This document shows positions 18,112-26,986 of a stretch of 64,000 bases of DNA, piece after piece. The DNA comes from Gilvibacter sp. SZ-19 (GTDB lineage: Bacteria; Bacteroidota; Bacteroidia; Flavobacteriales; Flavobacteriaceae), in the NCBI RefSeq assembly GCF_002163875.1, contig NZ_CP019333.1, positions 1,060,864 to 1,124,863 on the forward strand. Reading direction: 5' to 3'. Both the position numbers and the translations under genes were made by a program. Below the pieces are notes generated by a model, which saw nothing but the letters and a program-made list of their open reading frames with translations, made no database searches and was not told the origin of the DNA. Each line of letters opens with the position of its first letter. Positions within the stretch are counted from its first letter, which is position 1.

Positions 18112-18765
18112 TTAATGACATCTCGATCTCCTTATCGCGGTGAGGACCGCGTACCCTTTTCTTTTTCTTTTTGTACGATACTTTTTTCTTGACTTTTTCT
18201 GTATGTCCTTTTTACCATTGCCTCTTTCTTGCCACTTTTTGCTTGACAAAAAAGTGGCCAAAAAGTCAAGTCGCTTGAAATGGCATTTAGTGCCTTGTGG
18301 CACTAAACCCTTCGGTTTTTCTGAGTCGCGCGCTGCTCTGCAGCTAATGCGCGATCTCGCACCGAACAAACCTCAGTTGCCATGGGCGCGACATTTTATT
18401 TTCAATTCTATTGTTATCGGAAAGACTAAACCAAATAATGCGACTCCGAACGAGGATTTAGAAAAACAAGCTGGCAGGGCCGGATAAGAGCTGTGTGGAA
18501 CAGCAGCGAGGCGTAGCCGAGTGCGAGCTCCACACAGCTGTGGCTGAGGGCAGCGTAGTTTTTCAAATTGGAGTGAGCGTCGCTAGACCTTTTGGTCACT
18601 TTTGCGGCAATGGGAAAAGTTGCGAAGTGATGTTTTGAAAAAACCAAAAGCCCGGTGGGCTTTTGAACGAAGCAGCCGCGTAAGCGGAAGGCAATCTCTT
18701 AAATGTCATCTCGATACAATTTCCGCTTCGCGAAAATCACTCGATGTCCGTAAGGCAATAAAAAA
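18112..18765. repeat. Right repeat mosaic
   Basis: A gene-free block related to 10510-11278. Shared pieces in the same orientation: 18133-18155, 18177-18233, 18374-18397 (24 identical bases with 11239-11262), 18700-18718 and 18738-18753. Pieces matching the left copy in reverse complement: about 18255-18360, 18470-18545 and 18573-18591. The mixture of orientations shows a composite repeat rather than a simple flanking duplication. Open frames at 18112-18369 and 18140-18487 run through it and are not called. Confidence 0.75.
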
Positions 18766-18788
18766 AGAAAATACATTTTAAGAAAAAA

Positions 18789-18816
18789 GAAAGCTGCAGA
18801 CTTCTCTGCAGCTTTC
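18789..18816. terminator. Strong hairpin, terminator-like
   Basis: An 11-bp perfect stem (18789-18799 with 18806-18816, arm GAAAGCTGCAG) with a 6-base loop, preceded by A-rich sequence. The A-run on the left favours termination of leftward transcription. Confidence 0.6.
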
Positions 18817-18963
18817 CATGCTTACTATAACCAAATACATGAGACTGTATTCTATTATGGTTCAAAGATGAAGCTAATGGCCGCAAGGCAGGTAAACTCT
18901 TATCAAGCTTATCGTTTTTACAAATCTTTACTCCAAATGAGCAGAATTCCCGACCTTTAAAAC

Positions 18964-19302
18964 ATGAGCTTAGAAATTAAATCCCGCATTTGGATAGAAA
19001 AAGACGGGCAAACCCTTTTGGGGCAAGGCCGAGTGCAACTCTTAACCGCCATAGCAGAAACCGGGTCGCTCTCTGCAGCAGCTAAAAGTATCTCCATGTC
19101 TTATAAAAAGGCCTGGCGTTTATTGGACGAGATGAACTCCGCAGCAAGCACGCCACTGGTCATAACCGCCGTAGGCGGAAAAGACGGTGGGGGCGCCCAA
19201 CTCACAGACGCTGGCCAACAAATGATAACGGCCTTTAACGATATCTGCAGCCAATGCGAAGCGCTCTTTGCAAAGCTCGCCACCAAACTTCCGCAACACT
19301 AA
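18964..19302 (+). CDS. ModE-like winged helix-turn-helix regulator
   Basis: 112 residues, matching the DNA-binding N-terminal half of ModE/LysR-type regulators: IAETGSLSAAAKSISMSYKKAWRLLDEMN is the helix-turn-helix with the typical YKKAW recognition helix. The molybdate-binding (TOBE) half of full ModE is missing, so it cannot sense molybdate the same way. It is the first gene of the molybdenum/formate cluster and its stop abuts the mobA start (TAAATG), indicating co-translation. It probably controls the following genes. Confidence 0.85.
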   Translation: MSLEIKSRIWIEKDGQTLLGQGRVQLLTAIAETGSLSAAAKSISMSYKKAWRLLDEMNSAASTPLVITAVGGKDGGGAQLTDAGQQMITAFNDICSQCEALFAKLATKLPQH

Positions 19303-19875
19303 ATGAGAAACCTGAACGGCATAATACTTTGTGGGGGTCACAGCAAACGCATGGGGGCAGACAAGGGCCTGCTTAAACTCGGACAGCACAGTTTTATTGA
19401 GCATCTGGCCCAGAGCATGGCGCCTTTTTGCGATAAGATTTTTCTCTGCGGAAGCAAACCGGCCTATGCCGATCTTGGCCTAGAAGTGATTGCCGATCTT
19501 GTTCCAGATTCTGGTGCTTTAGGCGGCTTGTATTCCGGGCTGATGCATACCAGCACCAATTGGAATCTGGTACTGAGTTGCGATGCTCCTTTGGTAGATG
19601 CAGCCATTATTAAAACGCTTATAGAGTCCATAGATCCGCAGCAAAAAGTGGTACACGCCATAACCGAAAAAGATGCCCACCCATTAATAGGTTGCTACCA
19701 CAAGGACTGTGCAGAAGGTTTTAAAAAAGCCATAGACAGCGGAAATTTAAAGCTGCAACCCGCCGTGCAAAAATGCAAGCCCAAACGGGTGGAATTCCAT
19801 CCGCCGCAGGCTAAAAAACTCCTCAATATCAATACCCCAGAAGACTACCAAGAACTACTGAAGCTTTACTCCTAG
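19303..19875 (+). CDS. mobA: Molybdenum cofactor guanylyltransferase
   Basis: 190 residues. The N-terminal nucleotide-binding loop LCGGHSKRMGADKGLLKLG is diagnostic for MobA, with DSGALGGLYSGL and SCDAPLVD further on. It joins GMP from GTP to molybdopterin, making the guanine dinucleotide cofactor used by DMSO-reductase-family enzymes such as the formate dehydrogenase encoded downstream. It is cytosolic and starts directly after the regulator stop. The family is about 190-200 residues, so it is complete. Confidence 0.92.
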   Translation: MRNLNGIILCGGHSKRMGADKGLLKLGQHSFIEHLAQSMAPFCDKIFLCGSKPAYADLGLEVIADLVPDSGALGGLYSGLMHTSTNWNLVLSCDAPLVDAAIIKTLIESIDPQQKVVHAITEKDAHPLIGCYHKDCAEGFKKAIDSGNLKLQPAVQKCKPKRVEFHPPQAKKLLNINTPEDYQELLKLYS

Positions 19876-19976
19876 CGGAAGTTGGGGTATTTGCATATAA
19901 AAATTTGCTATCTTCATAAGCTACAAGGGCGGAATCGTTCCCCAAACTTGTAGCATCTGAACTAACTAAACAGCAC

Positions 19977-21644
19977 ATGACCGATCTTGACATTGCCAAG
20001 CAATGTACGCTACAACACATTAGCGACATTGCCGGAAAGTTGGGCCTGAGTCCCGACGACATTGAACTCTACGGCAAGCACAAAGCCAAACTGCCACACA
20101 GCATTATCAACCCCGACAAAGCAGCGCAAAGCAAGCTGATCTTGGTGACCGCTATCTCGCCTACACCAGCAGGAGAAGGTAAGACCACCATGTCTATTGG
20201 ACTTTCAGAAGGCCTGCACCAAATTGGCAAAAAAGCCATAGTGGTGCTGCGCGAACCGAGTTTGGGTCCTGTATTTGGGATCAAAGGTGGAGCCACCGGA
20301 GGTGGATATTCGCAAGTGCTCCCTATGGAAGACATCAACCTGCATTTTACGGGCGATTTTGCCGCCATAGAAAAGGCGCACAACCTTTTGGCAGCGGTAA
20401 TAGACAACAACATTCAAAGCAAGACCAACTCTTTGGGTATCGATGCCCGCACTGTGGTTTGGAAGCGCGTTATGGACATGAACGACCGTTCGCTACGCAA
20501 CATCGTGATCGGTTTAGGTGGACCTACCTCTGGTGTTCCGCGCGAGACTGGTTTTGATATCACCGCGGCTTCAGAGATCATGGCGATCTTGTGTCTGGCT
20601 AACGATATGGAAGACCTCAAGCGTCGTTTGGGGAATATCTTTGTGGGCTACACTTTTACCAAGGAACCCATTTACGCCCGCGATTTAAAAGTCCAAGGTG
20701 CCATGGCGGCCCTGCTTAAAGAAGCAGTAAAGCCTAATTTGGTGCAAACCATAGAAGGCAATCCGGCAATTATTCACGGCGGACCATTTGCCAATATCGC
20801 ACAAGGGACCAATTCGGTGCTGGCTACTAAAATGGGCATGTCTTTGGCAGATTATACGGTGACCGAAGCTGGTTTTGGTGCCGATCTGGGTGCAGAGAAG
20901 TTCTTGGACATCAAATGTCAAAGCGCAGGAATATCGCCCAAGGCTGTGGTTATTACTACGACCATTCGCGCGTTGAAGTATCACGGCGGAGCCGATCTGA
21001 AAAACCTGACCGAAGAGAACGTAGACGCCCTTAAGAACGGGCTACCGAACTTAGAAAAACACTTGGAGAACGTGATGCAGTTTGGCATTACACCAATCAT
21101 TTCTATAAACCGTTTTGTGTCCGATAGCGAGGCGGAGATTGCTTGCATCAAAGAATTTGCAGCAGTGAAGAACGTCCGCGTTTCTTTGGCGGAAGTTTGG
21201 GCCAAAGGCGGTAAAGGTGCCATGGATCTGGCCCAGCAAGTGGTAGATATCATAGAAGAGAACGAGGCCAAATTCACGCCTATGTACAGCTGGGATATGC
21301 CAGTTATGGATAAGATCAAAGCCATTGCTACCAAGATCTACGGAGCTGCAGATGTAGAATACGCTGCCAAAGCCAAAAAGAACCTGCGTACCATAGCAGA
21401 TCTAGGACTAGAAGGCTTACCTGTCTGTATTGCCAAAACGCAAAAGTCGCTTTCTGACGATCCGAAACAAATTGGGCGCCCAAGTGGCTTTACGTTAACG
21501 GTCCGTGAGATCGAGATAGCCGCTGGTGCTGGTTTCTTAGTACCAATTACCGGAGACATGATGCGTATGCCAGGCTTACCGGCGCATCCGGCCTCAGAGA
21601 ATATAGACATAGACAACGAAGGCAACATCAGTGGGCTGTTTTAA
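19977..21644 (+). CDS. fhs: Formate--tetrahydrofolate ligase
   Basis: 555 residues, the family's usual length. The P-loop TPAGEGKTTMSIGL (about 60-74), the REPSLGPVFGIKGGATGGGYSQV segment and the later VTEAGFGADLGAEKF are signatures of 10-formyl-THF synthetase. It makes 10-formyl-THF from formate, THF and ATP. Next to a formate dehydrogenase it offers the other fate for formate: entry into C1 biosynthesis instead of oxidation. It lies 101 bp after mobA and may have its own promoter. No Shine-Dalgarno sequence is visible. Confidence 0.96.
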   Translation: MTDLDIAKQCTLQHISDIAGKLGLSPDDIELYGKHKAKLPHSIINPDKAAQSKLILVTAISPTPAGEGKTTMSIGLSEGLHQIGKKAIVVLREPSLGPVFGIKGGATGGGYSQVLPMEDINLHFTGDFAAIEKAHNLLAAVIDNNIQSKTNSLGIDARTVVWKRVMDMNDRSLRNIVIGLGGPTSGVPRETGFDITAASEIMAILCLANDMEDLKRRLGNIFVGYTFTKEPIYARDLKVQGAMAALLKEAVKPNLVQTIEGNPAIIHGGPFANIAQGTNSVLATKMGMSLADYTVTEAGFGADLGAEKFLDIKCQSAGISPKAVVITTTIRALKYHGGADLKNLTEENVDALKNGLPNLEKHLENVMQFGITPIISINRFVSDSEAEIACIKEFAAVKNVRVSLAEVWAKGGKGAMDLAQQVVDIIEENEAKFTPMYSWDMPVMDKIKAIATKIYGAADVEYAAKAKKNLRTIADLGLEGLPVCIAKTQKSLSDDPKQIGRPSGFTLTVREIEIAAGAGFLVPITGDMMRMPGLPAHPASENIDIDNEGNISGLF

Positions 21645-21737
21645 CATCCCAGTGAAAGTAATACACCCGAGCAGATTTCGAAAAACACGTATATTTAGTA
21701 AACGTTTGATTCACTGCGTTTTAGTAGACAATTAAAA

Positions 21738-22565
21738 ATGGCAACCCGTAACTATCAAGGCAAGAAATTTGACAGCCAGCGCTCCGAGCGCGTGGTCGAT
21801 GCATTGACGGTAGAAGAAGCTTTGCAGATCAACATCAATGGCAAGCCTTTTACCCTGTCCATGCGAACGCCTGGTGACGACAAAGCCCTTGTACGCGGCA
21901 TGCTGCACAGCGAGGCTGTGATAAACGATACGAACTTTCATCCGAAGCTCGTTTTGCACAAAGAGAACGAGGACGGGATAGTAACGGTGGTAGATCTGGA
22001 AATTCCAGAAGATAAATTGGGCGCCGGCTATTCGAATTCGCGTTCGCTCTTGTCTGTTTCTTCTTGCGGTATTTGCGGGAAGACCGAACTTTCTGAACAA
22101 GGCTTTTTGGGCAAGACCTTAGACGAACCCATCACTTTTGATGGCCCTGCCTTTAGCGCCATGTTTGCTAAAATGAATCAGCAGCAGTTTGACTTTAAAC
22201 AATCTGGAGGCACTCATGCTGCCGCTGCCTTTGATGCCGATGGTGAACTTTTGGTTGCTGCGGAAGATATAGGGCGGCACAATGCCGTAGATAAGGTGAT
22301 TGGGCACTTATTACAGCAAGACCAACTCAAAGCGGCCAAAGCCATGACGGTGAGCGGCCGTATCTCTTACGAGATCAGTATAAAAGCATTTAAAGCCGGA
22401 ATCCCTTTTTTGGCGGCTGTTTCGGCACCCTCTTCTTTGGCGGTAGACTATGCCAAGGAGCTGGGCATAACCCTTATGGGATTCTGCCGCGACGGGCGTG
22501 CGACTTGTTATTCGCATCCGCAGCGTATAAAAAACAACCCACTAAACAAAATTAAAGCGAGTTAA
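21738..22565 (+). CDS. fdhD: Formate dehydrogenase accessory sulfurtransferase
   Basis: 275 residues. The mobile loop with SSCGICGK carries the CxxC that passes sulfur from a cysteine desulfurase to the molybdenum cofactor, and AAEDIGRHNAVDKVIG plus SGRISYEI are FdhD signatures. It sulfurates the cofactor so that the formate dehydrogenase is active. It is cytosolic, 3 bp before the fdsB-like gene, so in one operon with both enzyme subunits. Confidence 0.95.
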   Translation: MATRNYQGKKFDSQRSERVVDALTVEEALQININGKPFTLSMRTPGDDKALVRGMLHSEAVINDTNFHPKLVLHKENEDGIVTVVDLEIPEDKLGAGYSNSRSLLSVSSCGICGKTELSEQGFLGKTLDEPITFDGPAFSAMFAKMNQQQFDFKQSGGTHAAAAFDADGELLVAAEDIGRHNAVDKVIGHLLQQDQLKAAKAMTVSGRISYEISIKAFKAGIPFLAAVSAPSSLAVDYAKELGITLMGFCRDGRATCYSHPQRIKNNPLNKIKAS

Positions 22566-22568
22566 CTC

Positions 22569-24221
22569 ATGTCAGAAAATTTAAGTGAACTTTTAGGTCG
22601 AAAAGGCCTGCAGGAAAACCTCTTTGACAAGCTGGGAAATTTGGCACAACCTGCCGGAACTCCAGACGAAGAGGCCTTGGCCCTTTTGGCCAGCGAATTC
22701 CTGATCGGTAAAGCCAATACCTACGGCACCGCCACCTTTTACGATTTTCTGAAACCCGAAAACAAGGGCAAACAAGTTTATGTCTGTAATGGTACGGCTT
22801 GCGAATGCGCGGGAACTCAGCCTGGAGTTATTAAAGAACTTAAAAAGCAATTTACCGACGACCAAATTGGGCATATGTGCTGTTTGGGTCGGTGTCATGA
22901 GAATTCGGCCTTTCATTACAAGGGTCACAATTACTCCGGAGGAGCTATAGATGCCTTGCAGCAAATAGTGAAAGGCGAAGAAAAGCACCACAGCGATAAG
23001 TATAATGTAGCGGCGAGTCACCATCCGATATTAACTGCAGCTTTTACCGATGTAGACACCTATTACGAGCCTTGGTTGGCTGTTCTAGGGCAAGATTCTG
23101 CGGATGTATTAGAGGAAATAAAGACCTCCAATGTTCGCGGACGTGGTGGAGCCGGATTCCCTATGGGGCTCAAATTAGAGTTTTGCCGCAATGCAGAAGG
23201 TCCGGTAAAGTTCATTATCTGCAACGCAGACGAAGGCGATCCTGGGGCTTACTCGGACCGTTACCTTTTAGAAGAGCAGCCGCATTCGGTACTTTTTGGT
23301 ATGTTGGTGAGCGGTTATGTGACCGGAGCCAATCACGGGATCTTATACATCCGTGCGGAATATCCGGAAGCTGTAGAGATAGTTCAACAAGCCATCGACG
23401 CTCTAAAAGATCGAGGCCTTGTGGGTAGTAATATTGGTAACTCCGGATTCGATTTTGAATTTAAGATCATTCAGGCGCAGGGTTCTTATATCTGCGGAGA
23501 GGAAACTGCCCTGATCAATTCTATAGAAGGACAACGCCCGGAAGTTCGCGTGCGTCCTCCCTATCCTGCCCAACGCGGGCTCTTTAATCGCCCAACGGTG
23601 GTGAACAATGTGGAGACCTTGGCAGCTTTACACTATATCATTTCCGAAGGTGGCGAAGCCTGGAAGGCCATAGGAACCGAAAACTCTTCCGGCACCAAAC
23701 TGGTTTGTCTAGACAGTTACTTCAACAAACCCGGCATGTACGAGGTGGTTATGGGAACGCCTATGAAAACTGTTATAGAAGACTTAGGCGGCGGTTTTAA
23801 AGAAGCTGTGAAAGCCGTGCAGATAGGCGGGCCTTTGGGTGGTGTTGTGCCGGTTGAAAAACTCAATGAGCTCACCTTAGATTTCGAATCTTTTAAAGAA
23901 AATGGTTTCCTATTGGGGCATGCTTCTGTGGTGAGTATCCCAGAAGACTACCCCATGATCAAATACATTGAGCATCTTTTTGATTTTGCCTCCTACGAGA
24001 GTTGCGGGAAGTGCTTTCCGTGCCGTTTAGGCACCAAACGTGGCCACGAATTGGCCTCCAAAGCCATTCAAGGCAGAGAGACCATAGATCGCGAACTGTT
24101 TCAAGACCTATTGACCACTTTGGAACAAGGGTCCCTTTGTGCCCATGGTGGTGGTATCCCGCTGCCTATCCGCAACATTGTGCACTACTTTGATGACGAA
24201 CTAAAAAATTACTTCAGTTAA
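22569..24221 (+). CDS. NAD+-dependent formate dehydrogenase, fused gamma/beta (NuoE-NuoF-like) subunit
   Basis: 550 residues. Residues about 1-140 form a thioredoxin-like [2Fe-2S] domain with CNGTACECAG and CCLGRC (NuoE/FdsG type). Residues about 165-550 are NuoF/FdsB-like: the FMN/NADH site VRGRGGAGFPMGLK, then NADEGDPGAYSDR, ICGEETALINSIEG and the [4Fe-4S] motif SCGKCFPCRLG. It carries electrons from the catalytic subunit to NAD+. In FdsGBA enzymes the gamma and beta parts are separate genes; here they are one polypeptide. It sits 3 bp from both neighbours in the fdhD-fdsGB-fdsA operon. Confidence 0.9.
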   Translation: MSENLSELLGRKGLQENLFDKLGNLAQPAGTPDEEALALLASEFLIGKANTYGTATFYDFLKPENKGKQVYVCNGTACECAGTQPGVIKELKKQFTDDQIGHMCCLGRCHENSAFHYKGHNYSGGAIDALQQIVKGEEKHHSDKYNVAASHHPILTAAFTDVDTYYEPWLAVLGQDSADVLEEIKTSNVRGRGGAGFPMGLKLEFCRNAEGPVKFIICNADEGDPGAYSDRYLLEEQPHSVLFGMLVSGYVTGANHGILYIRAEYPEAVEIVQQAIDALKDRGLVGSNIGNSGFDFEFKIIQAQGSYICGEETALINSIEGQRPEVRVRPPYPAQRGLFNRPTVVNNVETLAALHYIISEGGEAWKAIGTENSSGTKLVCLDSYFNKPGMYEVVMGTPMKTVIEDLGGGFKEAVKAVQIGGPLGGVVPVEKLNELTLDFESFKENGFLLGHASVVSIPEDYPMIKYIEHLFDFASYESCGKCFPCRLGTKRGHELASKAIQGRETIDRELFQDLLTTLEQGSLCAHGGGIPLPIRNIVHYFDDELKNYFS

Positions 24222-24224
24222 GCC

Positions 24225-26957
24225 ATGAAGACAGCCTATATAAACGATATCGCCTACACTTTTGAGCCTGGAGAAACCATGCTTTCATTTGTGCGTAGGC
24301 ATAAAGACGATAACCTGGTCCCCACACTTTGCGATGCGCCGAATTTAGATCCTTTTGGTGCCTGCCGTGTTTGTTCGGTAGAGGTCGCTTTAGAAGAAGG
24401 TGGTCCGGTAAAGACCATGGCCTCTTGTCATACTCCGGTGAGCGAAGGGCAATACATTTACACCTCAACCCCAAGTGTTCAGAAGCTGAGAAAGAACATC
24501 ATTGAGCTGGTCTTGACCGATCACCCGCTAGATTGTTTGACCTGTGAGGTCAACGGGAATTGCGAGCTGCAAACCGTGGCTGCCCAAGTTGGGATACGCG
24601 ATGTGCGTTATCCGTCTGGAGACAATCACTTGCATAAGACTAAAGATCTGAGTCATCCGTATATGACTTCGGATTTTAGCAAGTGTATCAACTGCTACCG
24701 CTGTGTTCGTGCCTGCGACGAGGTTCAGGGAGAGTTTGTTTTGAGCATGGCCGGACGTGGATTCGATGCCCATATCATTAAAGGTTTAGATCAGAGTTTT
24801 ATGGATTCTGACTGTGTGAGTTGCGGTGCTTGTTCGCAGGCCTGCCCTACTTCAGCAATCTCTGATGTGTTCCAATCTAAAGCAATACAAGCCACAGAAA
24901 CCACCCGTACTGTTTGTACCTATTGCGGAGTAGGATGTAATTTAGATGTGGCGACCAACTCCGGAGAGATCCTGAGTATTACTGCGCCTTATGATGCCGA
25001 GGTGAATCAAGGACACACCTGTTTAAAAGGGCGATTTGCGTTTAAGTTCTACGACCATCCGGAGCGATTAGACTCCCCGATGATAAAGCGCAATGGGGAA
25101 TTTGAAAAAGTAAGCTGGGACGAAGCCTACACCTATATCGCAGATAAATTCACCCACTATAAAAACACTTATGGGCCAGACAGTATGGCCGGGATTTCGT
25201 CTTCTCGTTGTACCAACGAGGAGAATTACTTGATGCAGAAGTTCTTTAGGGCAGTGCTGCAAACCAACAATATTGACGGTTGCGCTCGCGTGTGCCACTC
25301 GCCTACCGCTTTGGGAATGCAACGCACCTTTGGAACCGGAGCTGCCACCAATTCCATTGAAGATCTGAAATACACCAATTGCATTATGGTCATTGGGGCC
25401 AACCCCACAGACGCCCACCCGGTAACCGGGGCCAAGCTCAAGCAGTTTGCCATGAAGCAAGATAATGTCACTATTGTGATCGATCCGCGTAGAACGGAAA
25501 TTGCGCGTTATGCCGACCACCATTTGGCACTGAGGCCAGGAACCAACGTGGCTGTGCTCAATATGATGATGTACTATATCATAGATGAAGGTTTGGTCGA
25601 TGAAAGCTTTATTAAGAACCGTACCGAGGGCTATGAAGACTTTATCAAAGAGCTTATGGCTATCGATATTGACAAGCTAGAAGCTGTTTCTGGGGTGCCG
25701 AGAGAGCAGGTAAAAGCGGCTGCAATTGCATATGCGACTGCGCCCAACGCCATGTCTTTTCACGGCTTAGGAGTTACCGAACATTCGCAAGGAACCTTTA
25801 CGGTAATGCAAATTGCCGATCTGGCCATGCTTACTGGAAATATCGGGCGTCGAGGCGTAGGTGTTAATCCCTTGCGCGGGCAAAACAATGTACAGGGAAG
25901 CGCGGACATGGGCGTGCAACCCCATCAAGGTGCGGGTTATTTAGACGTGACCAATCCGGAGATCAATAAACGCTACAACGAATTTTACGGCTCTGAACTG
26001 CCGCTACATATTGGGTATAAGATCCCAGAGATGTTCGATGCTGCTTTAGATGGCAAACTCAAAGCCATTTGGATCATAGGAGAAGATGTGGTACAGACCG
26101 ATCCGAACACCCAAAAGGTGATCAAAGCGCTAAATGCGACAGATCTTGTAATTGTGCAAGAACTCTTTATGACCGAAACAGCCAAACAAGCCGATGTGAT
26201 CTTGCCGGGCTCCTCTTTCTTAGAAAAGAGCGGAACCTTTACCAACGGAGAACGTCGTGTGCAAGCGGTGCGTCAAGTGGTAAAACCTATTGAGGGCACC
26301 AAACCGGACGGGCAGATCATAGTAGATATTATGAACCGCATGGGATATAGCCAACCCGATTATACGCCAGATGGCATGTTGGAAGAGATCTCGCAGATCG
26401 TGCCTTTCTTTGCCGGGATAAAATGGGAACGTTTGGGTCAGAATGGCCTGCAGTGGCCAGTTGCTCCAGATGGCACAGACACCCAGATCTTACACGAACA
26501 AGAGTTTAAACGTGGACTGGGCTATTTTGAATTTCATCCGTGGGAAGAAACCCAAGAGATCACTCAGCATGGAAAAGACTTCCCCTATATTTTGACCACC
26601 AATCGTGAATTGGAACACTACAATTGTGGTGCGATGACCAGACGAACGGCCAACGAGCAGATCTTAAAAAGCGATTATTTGATGATCAATCCTGCGGATG
26701 CTGAAAGTCATTTGATCAACGATGGCGATTTTGTCTGTATTGAATCGCCCCGAGGAAAAGTAGATGTAAAGGCTCGCATTACCGACGAGGTAAAACCGGG
26801 AATCTTGAGTACCACCTTCCACTTTCCAGATATCATGATCAACAACATCACCGGAGACGTGCACGATTCCGAAGCCATGTGCCCGGAATACAAAGTGGTC
26901 GCCGTACGGATCAGAAAATCGAAAGGAAAATTTAAATCCCTATTGCAAGACAAATAA
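24225..26957 (+). CDS. fdsA: NAD+-dependent formate dehydrogenase, catalytic alpha subunit (cysteine type)
   Basis: 910 residues. In order: a ferredoxin-like [2Fe-2S] domain (Cys36, 47, 50, 68); a His-Cys3 cluster motif (HPLDCLTC..NC, 100-113); two 4Fe-4S motifs (CINCYRC..C from 154, CVSCGAC..C from 197); the Moco-domain 4Fe-4S (CTYCGVGC, 231-238); and the molybdopterin domains. The Mo ligand is Cys357 in RVCHSPT, so the enzyme is not a selenoprotein. It oxidises formate to CO2; with the fused FdsGB partner it would yield NADH. The C-terminal MopB domain is complete. An intrinsic terminator follows. Confidence 0.93.
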   Translation: MKTAYINDIAYTFEPGETMLSFVRRHKDDNLVPTLCDAPNLDPFGACRVCSVEVALEEGGPVKTMASCHTPVSEGQYIYTSTPSVQKLRKNIIELVLTDHPLDCLTCEVNGNCELQTVAAQVGIRDVRYPSGDNHLHKTKDLSHPYMTSDFSKCINCYRCVRACDEVQGEFVLSMAGRGFDAHIIKGLDQSFMDSDCVSCGACSQACPTSAISDVFQSKAIQATETTRTVCTYCGVGCNLDVATNSGEILSITAPYDAEVNQGHTCLKGRFAFKFYDHPERLDSPMIKRNGEFEKVSWDEAYTYIADKFTHYKNTYGPDSMAGISSSRCTNEENYLMQKFFRAVLQTNNIDGCARVCHSPTALGMQRTFGTGAATNSIEDLKYTNCIMVIGANPTDAHPVTGAKLKQFAMKQDNVTIVIDPRRTEIARYADHHLALRPGTNVAVLNMMMYYIIDEGLVDESFIKNRTEGYEDFIKELMAIDIDKLEAVSGVPREQVKAAAIAYATAPNAMSFHGLGVTEHSQGTFTVMQIADLAMLTGNIGRRGVGVNPLRGQNNVQGSADMGVQPHQGAGYLDVTNPEINKRYNEFYGSELPLHIGYKIPEMFDAALDGKLKAIWIIGEDVVQTDPNTQKVIKALNATDLVIVQELFMTETAKQADVILPGSSFLEKSGTFTNGERRVQAVRQVVKPIEGTKPDGQIIVDIMNRMGYSQPDYTPDGMLEEISQIVPFFAGIKWERLGQNGLQWPVAPDGTDTQILHEQEFKRGLGYFEFHPWEETQEITQHGKDFPYILTTNRELEHYNCGAMTRRTANEQILKSDYLMINPADAESHLINDGDFVCIESPRGKVDVKARITDEVKPGILSTTFHFPDIMINNITGDVHDSEAMCPEYKVVAVRIRKSKGKFKSLLQDK

Positions 26958-26958
26958 A

Positions 26959-26982
26959 AAAAGCGCCCACATGGGCGCTTTT
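26959..26982. terminator. Bidirectional intrinsic terminator
   Basis: A 10-bp stem (26959-26968 with 26973-26982, arm AAAAGCGCCC) and 4-base loop between the convergent formate dehydrogenase and S41 peptidase genes. Confidence 0.88.
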
Positions 26983-26986
26983 CATT

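Noticed and set aside
17868-18143. Open frame of 91 codons upstream of the defence operon
   Set aside because: It crosses the hairpin at 17958-18003 and AT-rich sequence, with no recognisable protein features or start signal.
18140-18487. Open frame of 115 codons in the right repeat mosaic
   Set aside because: It shares only the repeat-derived part with the left copy and has no protein-like conservation; a frame on the opposite strand (18112-18369) is equally open.
10510-18765. CRISPR array or classical transposon ends
   Set aside because: The repeats are irregular in length, spacing and orientation, and no cas gene, transposase or terminal inverted repeat pair was found.
25068-25523. Antisense open frame of 151 codons inside the formate dehydrogenase gene
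   Set aside because: A shadow of the strongly coding opposite strand, without start context or recognisable protein.
24225-26957. Possible selenocysteine formate dehydrogenase
   Set aside because: The metal ligand codon is a cysteine (RVCHSPT) and there is no in-frame TGA, so no selenoprotein.
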